Below are positions 8,458-16,064 of a stretch of DNA of 59,064 nt, in pieces. Within the stretch, counting starts at the first letter, position 1. The number at the start of each line of letters is the position of its first letter. The position numbers and the translations under genes are program-made. Source of the stretch: Ignavibacteriota bacterium (GTDB lineage Bacteria > Bacteroidota > Ignavibacteria > Kapaibacteriales > UBA2268); the NCBI GenBank assembly GCA_024636855.1, contig JAGXGG010000027.1, positions 1-59,064 on the forward strand, given 5' to 3'. The notes below the pieces were generated by a model. That model saw nothing but the letters and a program-made list of their open reading frames with translations, had not been told where the DNA came from and made no database searches.

Positions 8458-10062
8458 CTATTTTTTGGGTGATTCAATTACTAATTCATTAAATTCATCG
8501 ATAGGATCTTGATTATTCATCGATTCACCCAGTCCAATTACATTAACAGTTATGTTCATAGTCTTAGCGTGCAATTTGAAATCTTCTATGATTTCTATTA
8601 CATCAGGGTGTATGGTTTTAGTTCTACTAGCATCTATGTCAAGCAATGTATCTTCTGGGATTTGATCTAATGTGTGTAATATTCCTGCTTTGTTCAGAAA
8701 ACTAACTTCCTCTGCTAGTCTCAAAGTAACATGATTTTCATTGTCCAAATCTCCTTTTATCATTTCATATGGAGTTTTGTAGTTCTTCCATAGTATTTGT
8801 ACTATAGCTACAGACATACCCAAACCAATTCCAATAAGTAAGTCTGTGAATACTATACCAATTATAGTTATTACAAATGGCAAAAACTCATTAAGACCTT
8901 TTTTATACATTTGCATAAATAGAGCAGGCTTTGCTAATTTAAAACCTACTACAAAAAGAATAGCAGCCAAACTTGCTAAAGGAATTAAGTTAAGAATATT
9001 AGGTATAGCTATTGCACAAAGTAATAGCAACACTCCGTGCATAATTGCAGAAGCTTTAGTCTTACCACCGGACTGGATATTAGCAGAGCTTCGTACAATT
9101 ACTTGTGTAACTGGCAACCCGCCTATCATTCCAGAAACTATGTTGCCCACTCCTTGAGCGGTTAGTTCCCTATTAGTAGGCGTTACATTCTTTTCGGGGT
9201 CTAGTTTGTCGGTAGCTTCTACGCTTAAGAGTGTTTCCAAACTTGCAACTACTGCTATAGTAAATGCAACAGAATAGACTGCAGGATTGTTAAATTGACT
9301 AAAATCTGGAAGGGTAAATTGAGAGATAAACCCACTGAATGACTCGGCAACAGGAATACTAACTAATTGTTTTGGCATTAGAGCCAAACCAGGTATTTCT
9401 TGGAAGACTATACCAAGTACTATACCGACGATAACAGCTACTAAAGGACCTTGAACTAACTTTAGCGCCTTGATGTTTTTGATAAAAGGTCTATCCCAAA
9501 GAATTAATATAGCAAGTGAAATGGCAGCTATAATCAATGCCCCTTCATTAATATAGTTAACCATATTAAATAATTCACTGAACGTGTTCTGTCCATCAGG
9601 TTGAACGAAATCCAAATCTCCCTCGAAATCGGCATCATATCCAAATGCGTGAGGTATTTGCTTTAGGATAATAATAATACCTATCCCGGAAAGCATACCT
9701 TTGATAACTGATGTTGGAAAATAATACCCAATTACTCCTGCTTTGAGTATACTTAAAATTATCTGAAATATACCAGCTATAACAACAGCTAGTAGGAATA
9801 TATCATAAGCACCTAGTTCTTGTATTGCTACTAATACTATAACTGCAAGACCAGCGGCTGGACCACTCACACCTAATGATGATTTACTAATTGCTCCAAC
9901 TACTATACCCCCAACTATACCTGCTATAATACCGGAGAACAATGGTGCCCCAGATGCAAGCGCAATTCCTAAACATAAGGGAATAGCAACTAATAGTACT
10001 ACTATACTGGCTGGTAAGTCACTTTTTAAATTTGAAAATAAATTTTCTTTTTTTGAATTCAT
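8458..10062 (-). CDS. SulP family anion permease
   Basis: This 534-residue inner-membrane protein has ten or more hydrophobic segments, among them 'SDLPASIVVLLVAIPLCLG', 'GVSGPAAGLAVIVLV' and 'GLPVTQVIVRSSANIQSG', all SulP-type. The last ~100 residues form a short STAS-like domain ('VSFLNKAGILHTLDQIP', 'DTLLDIDASRTKTIHPDVIE'). SulP proteins move sulfate, bicarbonate or other anions. No cys or carbonic anhydrase gene is adjacent, so the substrate stays open. The ATG at 10062 (MNSKKEN) is preferred over a GTG seven codons upstream. A 6-bp inverted repeat (10083-10099) lies just upstream of the start, and a terminator follows the gene. Confidence 0.88.
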   Translation of the reverse strand: MNSKKENLFSNLKSDLPASIVVLLVAIPLCLGIALASGAPLFSGIIAGIVGGIVVGAISKSSLGVSGPAAGLAVIVLVAIQELGAYDIFLLAVVIAGIFQIILSILKAGVIGYYFPTSVIKGMLSGIGIIIILKQIPHAFGYDADFEGDLDFVQPDGQNTFSELFNMVNYINEGALIIAAISLAILILWDRPFIKNIKALKLVQGPLVAVIVGIVLGIVFQEIPGLALMPKQLVSIPVAESFSGFISQFTLPDFSQFNNPAVYSVAFTIAVVASLETLLSVEATDKLDPEKNVTPTNRELTAQGVGNIVSGMIGGLPVTQVIVRSSANIQSGGKTKASAIMHGVLLLLCAIAIPNILNLIPLASLAAILFVVGFKLAKPALFMQMYKKGLNEFLPFVITIIGIVFTDLLIGIGLGMSVAIVQILWKNYKTPYEMIKGDLDNENHVTLRLAEEVSFLNKAGILHTLDQIPEDTLLDIDASRTKTIHPDVIEIIEDFKLHAKTMNITVNVIGLGESMNNQDPIDEFNELVIESPKK

Positions 10063-10082
10063 ACAAATACACAATTTATACA

Positions 10083-10099
10083 CTTACCAATTCGGTAAG
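10083..10099. repeat. Short inverted repeat upstream of the SulP gene
   Basis: CTTACC and GGTAAG flank a five-base spacer, 21 bp upstream of the SulP ATG. It could be an operator, but six-base arms in AT-rich DNA can arise by chance. Confidence 0.3.
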
Positions 10100-10172
10100 C
10101 TTATTAATAATTATTACGATATAGCTAAAATTAAAAGCTATGCGCAATGTTAATAGTCAACTTTTTCTAGAA

Positions 10173-10532
10173 TTATACTGATTGTTGTTGTATGTTTTCG
10201 GGGGGGGGTGTGCAAACTTCAGGTATATGGTCTGCATATTGTTTCAGATTGTATGTAATTGTAGATAAACTAGTACTATATTCAGATAAAAATTTGTGCA
10301 ATTCATCTATTGAATAGTAAGCACCTACTTTATTTTTAGTATTCGTACTATGATTTCCGTTTTCTTCTTCATTGAGTTCAATTATAGAAATATTAGCCCT
10401 AGCTAACATATCACCAAAGTAAGGGAATGTAGAGGTAGAAACAAACAACATCAGTCCAATCATAAACATTGATCGGCGTTTAGTTTTCTTATATATATAT
10501 GATGTTATTCTATTCAATATTATAAAATTCAA
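10173..10532 (-). CDS. Small exported or membrane protein containing a C9 tract
   Basis: The 119-residue reading frame starts at TTG 10532, with an ATG at 10469 as alternative. After a basic run 'KKTKRRS' comes one hydrophobic segment 'MFMIGLMLFVSTSTFPYF', so it is secreted or membrane-anchored. The rest is polar, with 'SIDELHKFLSEYSTSLSTI'. Near the 3' end nine consecutive C residues on the coding strand encode the Pro-Pro-Pro of 'CTPPPENIQQQSV'. Loss or gain of one base would exchange the last residues for other short tails. The gene resembles nothing I recognise and might be a lineage-specific small protein. Confidence 0.5.
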   Translation of the reverse strand: MNFIILNRITSYIYKKTKRRSMFMIGLMLFVSTSTFPYFGDMLARANISIIELNEEENGNHSTNTKNKVGAYYSIDELHKFLSEYSTSLSTITYNLKQYADHIPEVCTPPPENIQQQSV

Positions 10533-11018
10533 TTATATTTGGTATTACATTTTTTAATATACGAATAAACTTACAATTATATTGGAAATTAGTTCAACTA
10601 AACGTCTTTAAATTGCTACAATCAATACATCATTTGATTTTGTAAGTGTTCGTAAAATGTCTTTTTATAAATGAGTAATTACTTATATTTATACTTTTTT
10701 GCAGTTTAGGAAATAGTCCGAAGATTACAATTGGAAAGAAATTGAGCTCCTCCTGTAGAGCAAGTAGTATAAATCATAATCCAGGTATAATAGTAGTGAA
10801 TTAATCAAACAATTCCTGATTGACCCCAATTATAAAAATTCATTCATTATCTTGACCGAAGTTATGGTAATTGCGTCAATAGAATATAAATAGGAACTTT
10901 ACTCATAATTCCTATTATGCTGTTAACAACGCAATAAACTCTATAAAAGACTATTAATTAGCATAATATCTTAATTATTCTTAGTTTTGTTTTTAATATT
11001 TTTACATAGTGTACTTTT
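10533..11018. other. 486-bp gene-free region, probable long leader of the DEAD-box helicase
   Basis: No open frame of coding character is seen on either strand. TAGTTTTG at 10982-10989 matches the -7 consensus, but no TTG lies 19-21 bases upstream. An eight-base inverted repeat, AATAGGAA/TTCCTATT with a 12-base loop, occupies 10889-10916. The region lies between the divergent small gene (minus) and the helicase (plus), so it holds both promoters. Confidence 0.4.
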
Positions 11019-12503
11019 TTGACAAATTTTAAGCAACTAGGTCTTTCAGACAATTTACTGAAGGCCATCAATGAACTCGGGTTCGATACTCCCACAGATA
11101 TTCAAATACAAGCAATTCCCAAACTAATAAAAGATGACAAAGATTTCATCGGATTAGCACAGACTGGAACAGGTAAAACTGCTGCTTTTGGATTACCATT
11201 GTTGGAAAGAATTGATCCCGCTATGAAAGCAACTCAAGCGCTAATACTAGCACCTACTCGTGAGTTAGGTCAGCAGATAGCCGAGCAGTTGGATATTTAT
11301 AGCAAATATCAGGAAAAGCTAAACGTACTTGCAGTGTACGGTGGAGCACCCATCGCTAATCAGATGAGAGCCCTTAAGAAAACACAGCATGCTATTATAG
11401 CTACTCCAGGCCGGTTATTAGACCTTATCAAACGTAGAGCCGTAAATTTAGAAAGCGTTCGTTTCCTTGTATTAGACGAGGCAGATGAAATGCTAAATAT
11501 GGGCTTCAAAGAAGATTTGGATTTGATACTTAGTTATACTCCAGCAGAAAAGCTTACGTGGCTATTCTCAGCGACTATGCCTAAGGAAATAAAGAAAATA
11601 GTTAACAAATATATGGACAATCCTACTGAAGTTAGGATTAACTCACAAGACCAAGTTAACGTAGATATAGAGCACCAATACGCATTAGTAAAGGGCTCTG
11701 ACAAAGCAGAAGCATTATCTAGAATACTAGATATAAGCCCAGATATGCGGGGCGTAGTCTTCTGTAGAACTAAACACGAGACACAAGAACTAGCAGAATT
11801 ATTGCTTAGACAAAACTACAAAGCAGACGCACTACATGGTGATCTTTCTCAAGCTCAGCGTGATAGAGTAATGCGTAGATTCAAAAAACATGAGTTACAT
11901 GTACTGATAGCTACCGATGTGGCAGCAAGAGGTATAGATGTAAACGATTTAACTCACGTGATTCACCACACTTTACCAGACGACAACTCGTACTACACTC
12001 ACCGTAGTGGACGTACTGCAAGAGCTGGGAAAAAAGGTATATCACTCGCTTTCATTAGTGGAAGAGAAAAACATAGGATACACAAATTGGAATCTCAATT
12101 AGGAATTGAATTCGATCGCTCATTTATCCCAAATGCTAATGATATTGCAGACATTAGAGTAGAAGATTGGTGCATGAAAGTGCTTAACAAAGGTACTGCT
12201 GGTAAGGTTTCGAAAAAACTTAATCAAAAAGCAACTGATATTTTCTTCAGACTTTCTAAAGAAGAATTAGTAGAAAAACTACTAGTATTAGAATTAGAAA
12301 AAATAAAATCTGACAGCGATAAAGACCTTAATGATACTGAATCTAGAGGATTCTCTGGTGGTGGTAGAGGCGGAAGCGGTGGCGGAAGTCGTGGCAAAAG
12401 ACGCAGCGGCGGAAGCGGCGGCGGCGGTGGTAAAAAACCATTCGGAAAGTTCGCTAATAAAGGCGGCGGCGGCAAAAGCGCTCACACTCGTAGAAAAAGA
12501 TAA
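11019..12503 (+). CDS. DEAD-box ATP-dependent RNA helicase (DeaD/CsdA-like) with Gly/Arg-rich tail
   Basis: The 494-residue protein shows the complete motif set: Q motif 'FDTPTDIQIQAIP' (22-34), 'AQTGTGKT' (47-54), 'PTREL' (79-83), 'TPGRLLDL' (129-136), 'VLDEADEM' (151-158), 'SAT' (184-186), 'TDVAARGIDV' and 'HRSGRTARAG'. Such helicases remodel RNA duplexes in ribosome assembly, RNA decay or cold adaptation. After a helical linker the last ~50 residues are Gly/Arg/Lys-rich (RGG-like), likely for unspecific RNA binding; this stretch is much more GC-rich than its surroundings. The start is TTG: an in-frame TAG lies 12 bp upstream, no ATG or GTG lies between them, and the TTG gives the typical N-terminus 'TNFKQLGLS'. 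A strong terminator follows. Confidence 0.94.
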   Translation: MTNFKQLGLSDNLLKAINELGFDTPTDIQIQAIPKLIKDDKDFIGLAQTGTGKTAAFGLPLLERIDPAMKATQALILAPTRELGQQIAEQLDIYSKYQEKLNVLAVYGGAPIANQMRALKKTQHAIIATPGRLLDLIKRRAVNLESVRFLVLDEADEMLNMGFKEDLDLILSYTPAEKLTWLFSATMPKEIKKIVNKYMDNPTEVRINSQDQVNVDIEHQYALVKGSDKAEALSRILDISPDMRGVVFCRTKHETQELAELLLRQNYKADALHGDLSQAQRDRVMRRFKKHELHVLIATDVAARGIDVNDLTHVIHHTLPDDNSYYTHRSGRTARAGKKGISLAFISGREKHRIHKLESQLGIEFDRSFIPNANDIADIRVEDWCMKVLNKGTAGKVSKKLNQKATDIFFRLSKEELVEKLLVLELEKIKSDSDKDLNDTESRGFSGGGRGGSGGGSRGKRRSGGSGGGGGKKPFGKFANKGGGGKSAHTRRKR

Positions 12504-12512
12504 TAACTTCAC

Positions 12513-12547
12513 AAAACCCAATCACACCGATTGGGTTTTTCTTTTTT
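12513..12547 (+). terminator. Intrinsic terminator after the helicase gene
   Basis: AAAACCCAATC (12513-12523) pairs with GATTGGGTTTT (12529-12539) around the loop ACACC, followed by a T-rich tract to 12547. The A run on the other side means it may also stop transcripts arriving from the toxin gene on the minus strand. Confidence 0.85.
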
Positions 12548-12593
12548 AGGGTAAGTTGGATGCTAGAGTATAATTAAATTTAGGATTTGTGTA

Positions 12594-12917
12594 CTAATCT
12601 ATCGCTCTGACTATTTTTGTAGGGTTTTGTCTAGTGTCGAATAAATCTAATATTCTAACTTCATTCGTTTGATTATTTATATAATAGATTATTTTGATGT
12701 GTCTTTTAACTAAGTATCTATACTCTCTAGTCTTGTTTAATAGAAGTGGTTCTATACTCCCTGAAAGTGGGAATTCCGAAAGGTTCTGCGTGGAATCTAA
12801 TATTTCAATTATCTGAGACTTTGCAATTTTGTTATTTGATTCTATAGAGAGGAATTGGAATAAACCGTCTAGTTGATTAGCTGCAAATCTAGACCAAATT
12901 ACTTTAAGTTTAGCCAT
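12594..12917 (-). CDS. RelE/ParE-family toxin
   Basis: The 107-residue basic protein has the RelE/ParE fold pattern. N-terminal 'VIWSRFAANQLDGLFQFL' is the helix that packs on the sheet, 'LSEFPLSGSI' is the typical mid-loop, and the core ends 'REYRYLVKRHIKIIYYIN' and 'VRILDLFDTRQNP'. Members either cleave ribosome-bound mRNA or poison DNA gyrase; the sequence alone does not decide which. The start overlaps the upstream antitoxin frame by 8 bp, the usual translational coupling of type II toxin-antitoxin pairs with antitoxin first. Confidence 0.82.
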   Translation of the reverse strand: MAKLKVIWSRFAANQLDGLFQFLSIESNNKIAKSQIIEILDSTQNLSEFPLSGSIEPLLLNKTREYRYLVKRHIKIIYYINNQTNEVRILDLFDTRQNPTKIVRAID

Positions 12918-13119
12918 TGTATTTACGAACTAACTCTTCATTGCTAATAGTATCGCCATTCTCAAAGTCTTTTTCAGATTTCATTATTCTTTTTTTTAGA
13001 TCAAATTCGTATAACGAAACTTCCTCTTTCAGTTGAGTTTCCAACCTAGTGATTGCATTTTCATCTGTTAGAGTTAAAAATTTTTGGACGAAATCTATTT
13101 TTCTTGATTGCAAATCCAT
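12910..13119 (-). CDS. Antitoxin of the RelE/ParE-type pair
   Basis: The 69-residue, highly charged and mostly helical protein ('IDFVQKFLTLTDENAITRL', then Lys/Glu-rich) directly precedes and overlaps the toxin gene by 8 bp. Size, charge and position fit the small antitoxins paired with RelE/ParE toxins in Bacteroidota. The acidic and lysine-rich C-terminal part ('GDTISNEELVRKYNG') would wrap the toxin. No ribbon-helix-helix motif is obvious, so DNA binding and autoregulation are uncertain. The identification rests largely on context. Confidence 0.7.
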   Translation of the reverse strand: MDLQSRKIDFVQKFLTLTDENAITRLETQLKEEVSLYEFDLKKRIMKSEKDFENGDTISNEELVRKYNG

Positions 13120-13257
13120 TTTCTAATAACCTAATAATGTTTGTTTAGTACTGTAGTTTAATACGATTAGCCATCTAGTCTATTTTGCTAAGTAGTATAG
13201 TGACTAAAACACAATTTAAATAAAATGTAAGAATATTTAACACTATAGTCTTCATTT

Positions 13258-13455
13258 TTATTGATGGTTCTTAACCCCTTCAATGAAATATACCAGAGGC
13301 AGTTTATCTTCGAAGTTTTTAATTCTATATTTCTTTGGCTCGAATTCCACCATATTTTTGAAGCAATTATAAGGTGAGTAGTCGTACTCATCTAAAGCAG
13401 ATATTTGAATCCCATTTTTTATCAGACTATTTACAACTTCGCTTATACTATGATT
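13258..13455 (-). pseudogene. C-terminal remnant of a class I SAM-dependent methyltransferase
   Basis: One minus-strand frame reads 65 residues from 'NHSISEVVNSLIKNGIQI' through 'DYSPYNCFKNMVEFEP' and 'EDKLPLVYFIEGVK' to a TAA. This is the typical end of a small class I methyltransferase ('NHSL..I...LI.NGL', 'E.DYSPYNCF.N', 'KLPLVYSLKA'). There is no start codon; going upstream the frame meets the TAG that is the stop of the next gene (13457-13954). The N-terminal domain with the SAM-binding glycine motif is absent from the window. It is therefore a truncated pseudogene, most likely left by a deletion. The 67-codon frame at 13188-13391 is only its shadow. Confidence 0.7.
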
Positions 13456-13456
13456 C

Positions 13457-13954
13457 CTAATCTATATGTACCCTTTCCCTTATGGCATCTTCAAAAAAGT
13501 GGTGGAGGGTAAACATCTGCTCGGCACCTATTTTCTGTCCGAATTGTGCTATCATGTATACTAGTAAACCAACTCCTAGCAATGTTGGTACTCCCATAGT
13601 CAGCAAGCTAGCATCATTATTCATCTGCCATTCTACTCCGCCCCAGACCAACAGACCAGCTAATAGAATAGAGATAGTACCATAAGCAAAAGCAAACAAA
13701 GTCCAAACGCTCGATTTGGGACTATAAAGGCCACGTATGAGCGTGCCTTTCTCATGTGGCTCCAACATCAAAGAAAGCTCCGGCGACCAATAGTGATTGT
13801 CCTTTGCCGCTATACGTAGCTTTATGAATGAGGTGGCCACCGAACCTGCTATATCACCTTCTGTGGCTAATAGCTCTTTGAAGTGAGTCGTATGCTCTTC
13901 TATAGTTCCGGTACACACTTTCCTGAACCGTGGTCTTAGCTTAAAACTGCTCAT
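13457..13954 (-). CDS. Membrane protein with two C-terminal segments, function unknown
   Basis: The 165-residue protein starts at ATG 13954; a longer frame reaching 14035 runs into the typA terminator and is unlikely to be coding. Residues 1-85 are soluble and SRPBCC-like ('HYWSPELSLMLEPHEKGTLI'), followed by 'PKSSVWTLFAFAYGTISIL' and a second hydrophobic segment 'VPTLLGVGLLVYMIAQFG'. The C-terminus is amphipathic ('MFTLHHFFEDAIRERV'). I have seen comparable uncharacterised proteins in Bacteroidota but cannot name a family. It follows typA on the same strand, separated by the typA terminator. Confidence 0.65.
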   Translation of the reverse strand: MSSFKLRPRFRKVCTGTIEEHTTHFKELLATEGDIAGSVATSFIKLRIAAKDNHYWSPELSLMLEPHEKGTLIRGLYSPKSSVWTLFAFAYGTISILLAGLLVWGGVEWQMNNDASLLTMGVPTLLGVGLLVYMIAQFGQKIGAEQMFTLHHFFEDAIRERVHID

Positions 13955-13992
13955 ATTTTTAATATTTAATGATAATGAAGAATATAATATAA

Positions 13993-14030
13993 CAAAAAAA
14001 ATCCCCACACACTGTGCAGGGATTGTAAAT
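13993..14030 (-). terminator. Intrinsic terminator after typA (copy 2 of a duplicated 38-bp unit)
   Basis: Read on the minus strand it is base-for-base identical to 3039-3076, including the eight T residues. It begins 23 bp after the typA stop. Confidence 0.85.
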
Positions 14031-14052
14031 AACATCTATTTTGGATAATGGA

Positions 14053-15864
14053 TTATCCTTTTTGAGTTTTCTTTCTTTGGTTAGGGTCTAACACATCTTT
14101 TCTGATACGTATAGACTCTGGAGTGATTTCCAATAGCTCATCTTCCGAAAGGAATTCGATAGATGCGTCTAGTGATAATTGTTTGTGAGGTCTGATAGAA
14201 ACTGTATTATCCGAGCCAGAAGCACGCATATTAGTTAATTGTTTCTCACGCACGATATTGATATTCAAATCGCCTGGCTTGTTTCTCTCACCTACGACCA
14301 TACCCATATATACTTTAACACCTATACCTACTATCAGAATACCTCTGTCGTCCATACCAACACAAGCGTATTCAGTAGTTTTACCAGCTCTGTCCGATAC
14401 TAGTACACCAGTCGAACGTTGAGATATATCACCAGCCCAAGGTTGGTAATCATGGAATAGATTATTGATAATACCAGAACCTTTGGTATCAGTCATAAAC
14501 TGGCTACGATACCCGATTAGTCCACGAGATGGAACTAAAAATTCGATATCCGTTCTACCATGTCCATGAGACATCATATTTACTAATTGACCTTTTCTTA
14601 GTTGAAGTTTCTCTGTTACAGTACCAACAAATTCGTCTGGAACATCGATGAATACTTCTTCAAACGGTTCGTGCTTTTTACCCTCTATAGTCTTAGTGAT
14701 TACAGTTGGCTTAGATACCATTAACTCGAATCCTTCACGTCTCATAGATTCGATAAGTACACCTAATTGCAACTCACCTCTACCACTAACTTCGAAAGCG
14801 TCTGTTCTTTCTGTATCTTTCACTTTTAGAGAAACGTTCAATTTCATTTCTTTTTCTAAACGAGCTTTCAAGTGACGTGAAGTAACAAATTTACCTTCAG
14901 TACCAGCAAATGGGCCATTATTCACATAGAATATCATACTTACAGTTGGCTCATCTATCTTAATTCTGTCCATAGGTTTCGGATCATCATTATCAGTTAC
15001 CGTATCACCGATTTTGATGTCTTCTATACCAGCTATTGCTACTATATCACCTGATTCTACAGAGTCAACTTGAGTTTTACCTAAGCCAGAGAAGGCATAC
15101 AATGCGTTTAGTTTTTGGTTTCTTTTAATACCACTTTCAGTTGAAACTGAGTATTGTTTGTTCATCTCTAACATACCATTCCAAACACGACCAATAGCTA
15201 TTTGACCAACATAGTTGTCATAGTCTAATGAAGCTGCAAGGAATTGAGTTGGAAGAGTATCATCAGCCGTAGGGCCAGGTATTCTTTCGATTATAGTATC
15301 AAATAATGGTTTCAAATCTGGTGATTCGTCTTCCAAGTTGTACTTAGCTATACCATCTTTACCAATAGTATAAAGAATAGGGAAATCGATTTGCTCATCA
15401 GTAGCGTCTACATCTATGAATAGATCGTAAACTTCTTCGATTACTTCAGCAATACGACCATCAGGTCTATCTATCTTGTTAATAACAAGAATAATAGGTA
15501 ACCCAAGAGCTAATGCCTTTTTCACAACAAATCTAGTTTGTGGTAAAGGACCTTCTGAAGAGTCAACTAATAGAATAGCTCCATCAACTATAGACAAACT
15601 ACGCTCTACTTCACCACCGAAATCGGCGTGACCAGGAGTGTCCATGATGTTGATTTTTCTACCTTCGTAGTAAACCGCTGTGTTTTTTGCAGAGATTGTG
15701 ATACCACGCTCTTTCTCTTGATCCATCGAGTCCATCACTCGTTCTTCAACGTGTTGATTGTCTCTGTAAGTACCTGATTGTTGAAGCATGGCATCTACTA
15801 AAGTAGTCTTCCCATGATCAACGTGTGCTATAATAGCTATGTTTCTGAAATTGTCTTTTATCAT
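14053..15864 (-). CDS. typA: Translational GTPase TypA/BipA
   Basis: The 603-residue ribosome-binding GTPase of the EF-G family is involved in 50S assembly and stress or cold adaptation. The G motifs are intact: G1 'AHVDHGKTT' (13-21), 'RGITI' (53-57), 'DTPGHADF' (75-82) and 'NKIDRPDG' (129-136). After the EF-Tu-like domain II come EF-G-like domains III and V ('GRGELQLGVLIESMRREG', 'PSRGLIGYRS') and the TypA-specific C-terminal domain with 'KVYMGMVVGERNKPGDL' and 'NMRASGSDN'. Its length is standard. It is divergent from hrcA across a 200-bp region and is closed by an intrinsic terminator. Confidence 0.97.
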   Translation of the reverse strand: MIKDNFRNIAIIAHVDHGKTTLVDAMLQQSGTYRDNQHVEERVMDSMDQEKERGITISAKNTAVYYEGRKINIMDTPGHADFGGEVERSLSIVDGAILLVDSSEGPLPQTRFVVKKALALGLPIILVINKIDRPDGRIAEVIEEVYDLFIDVDATDEQIDFPILYTIGKDGIAKYNLEDESPDLKPLFDTIIERIPGPTADDTLPTQFLAASLDYDNYVGQIAIGRVWNGMLEMNKQYSVSTESGIKRNQKLNALYAFSGLGKTQVDSVESGDIVAIAGIEDIKIGDTVTDNDDPKPMDRIKIDEPTVSMIFYVNNGPFAGTEGKFVTSRHLKARLEKEMKLNVSLKVKDTERTDAFEVSGRGELQLGVLIESMRREGFELMVSKPTVITKTIEGKKHEPFEEVFIDVPDEFVGTVTEKLQLRKGQLVNMMSHGHGRTDIEFLVPSRGLIGYRSQFMTDTKGSGIINNLFHDYQPWAGDISQRSTGVLVSDRAGKTTEYACVGMDDRGILIVGIGVKVYMGMVVGERNKPGDLNINIVREKQLTNMRASGSDNTVSIRPHKQLSLDASIEFLSEDELLEITPESIRIRKDVLDPNQRKKTQKG

Positions 15865-16005
15865 TTTCGTATTGTGTATTTAAAAAAGAACGCAAGTTAC
15901 GGAATAATTATAGACTAGGTGTTTCTTATTGAATATTTTTTTAATATTTGTACTATCTTAACAATTCTAATTTGGTTAAATCCTTGATTGTGTTGATTAA
16001 TTAGG

Positions 16006-16036
16006 TTTGTCATTACCATTTATATTCAATAATTTG
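16006..16036 (+). promoter_or_regulatory. Possible promoter of hrcA
   Basis: TTTG at 16006-16009 is separated by 20 bases from TAATTTG at 16030-16036, one base short of the TAnnTTTG consensus. The hrcA ATG is 29 bp downstream. No CIRCE-like inverted repeat (TTAGCACTC-N9-GAGTGCTAA) is seen in the typA-hrcA intergenic region. Confidence 0.35.
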
Positions 16037-16064
16037 TTATTCTGATTGTCTATAAACTATATCT

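Noticed and set aside
12224-12549. Three alternative frames over the Gly-rich end of the helicase
   Set aside because: They are low-complexity shadows (poly-Pro, poly-Ala) of the GGC/GGT-rich coding sequence.
13188-13391. 67-codon minus-strand frame
   Set aside because: It is the +1 shadow of the methyltransferase remnant at 13258-13455, which reads as a known protein family while this frame does not.
12500-13460. Possible genomic island around the toxin-antitoxin pair
   Set aside because: No integrase, tRNA, direct repeats or composition shift was seen; only a small pair and a gene remnant.
13955-14035. N-terminal extension of the 13457-13954 gene
   Set aside because: It would place the start codon inside and upstream of the typA terminator; the ATG at 13954 gives a sensible protein.
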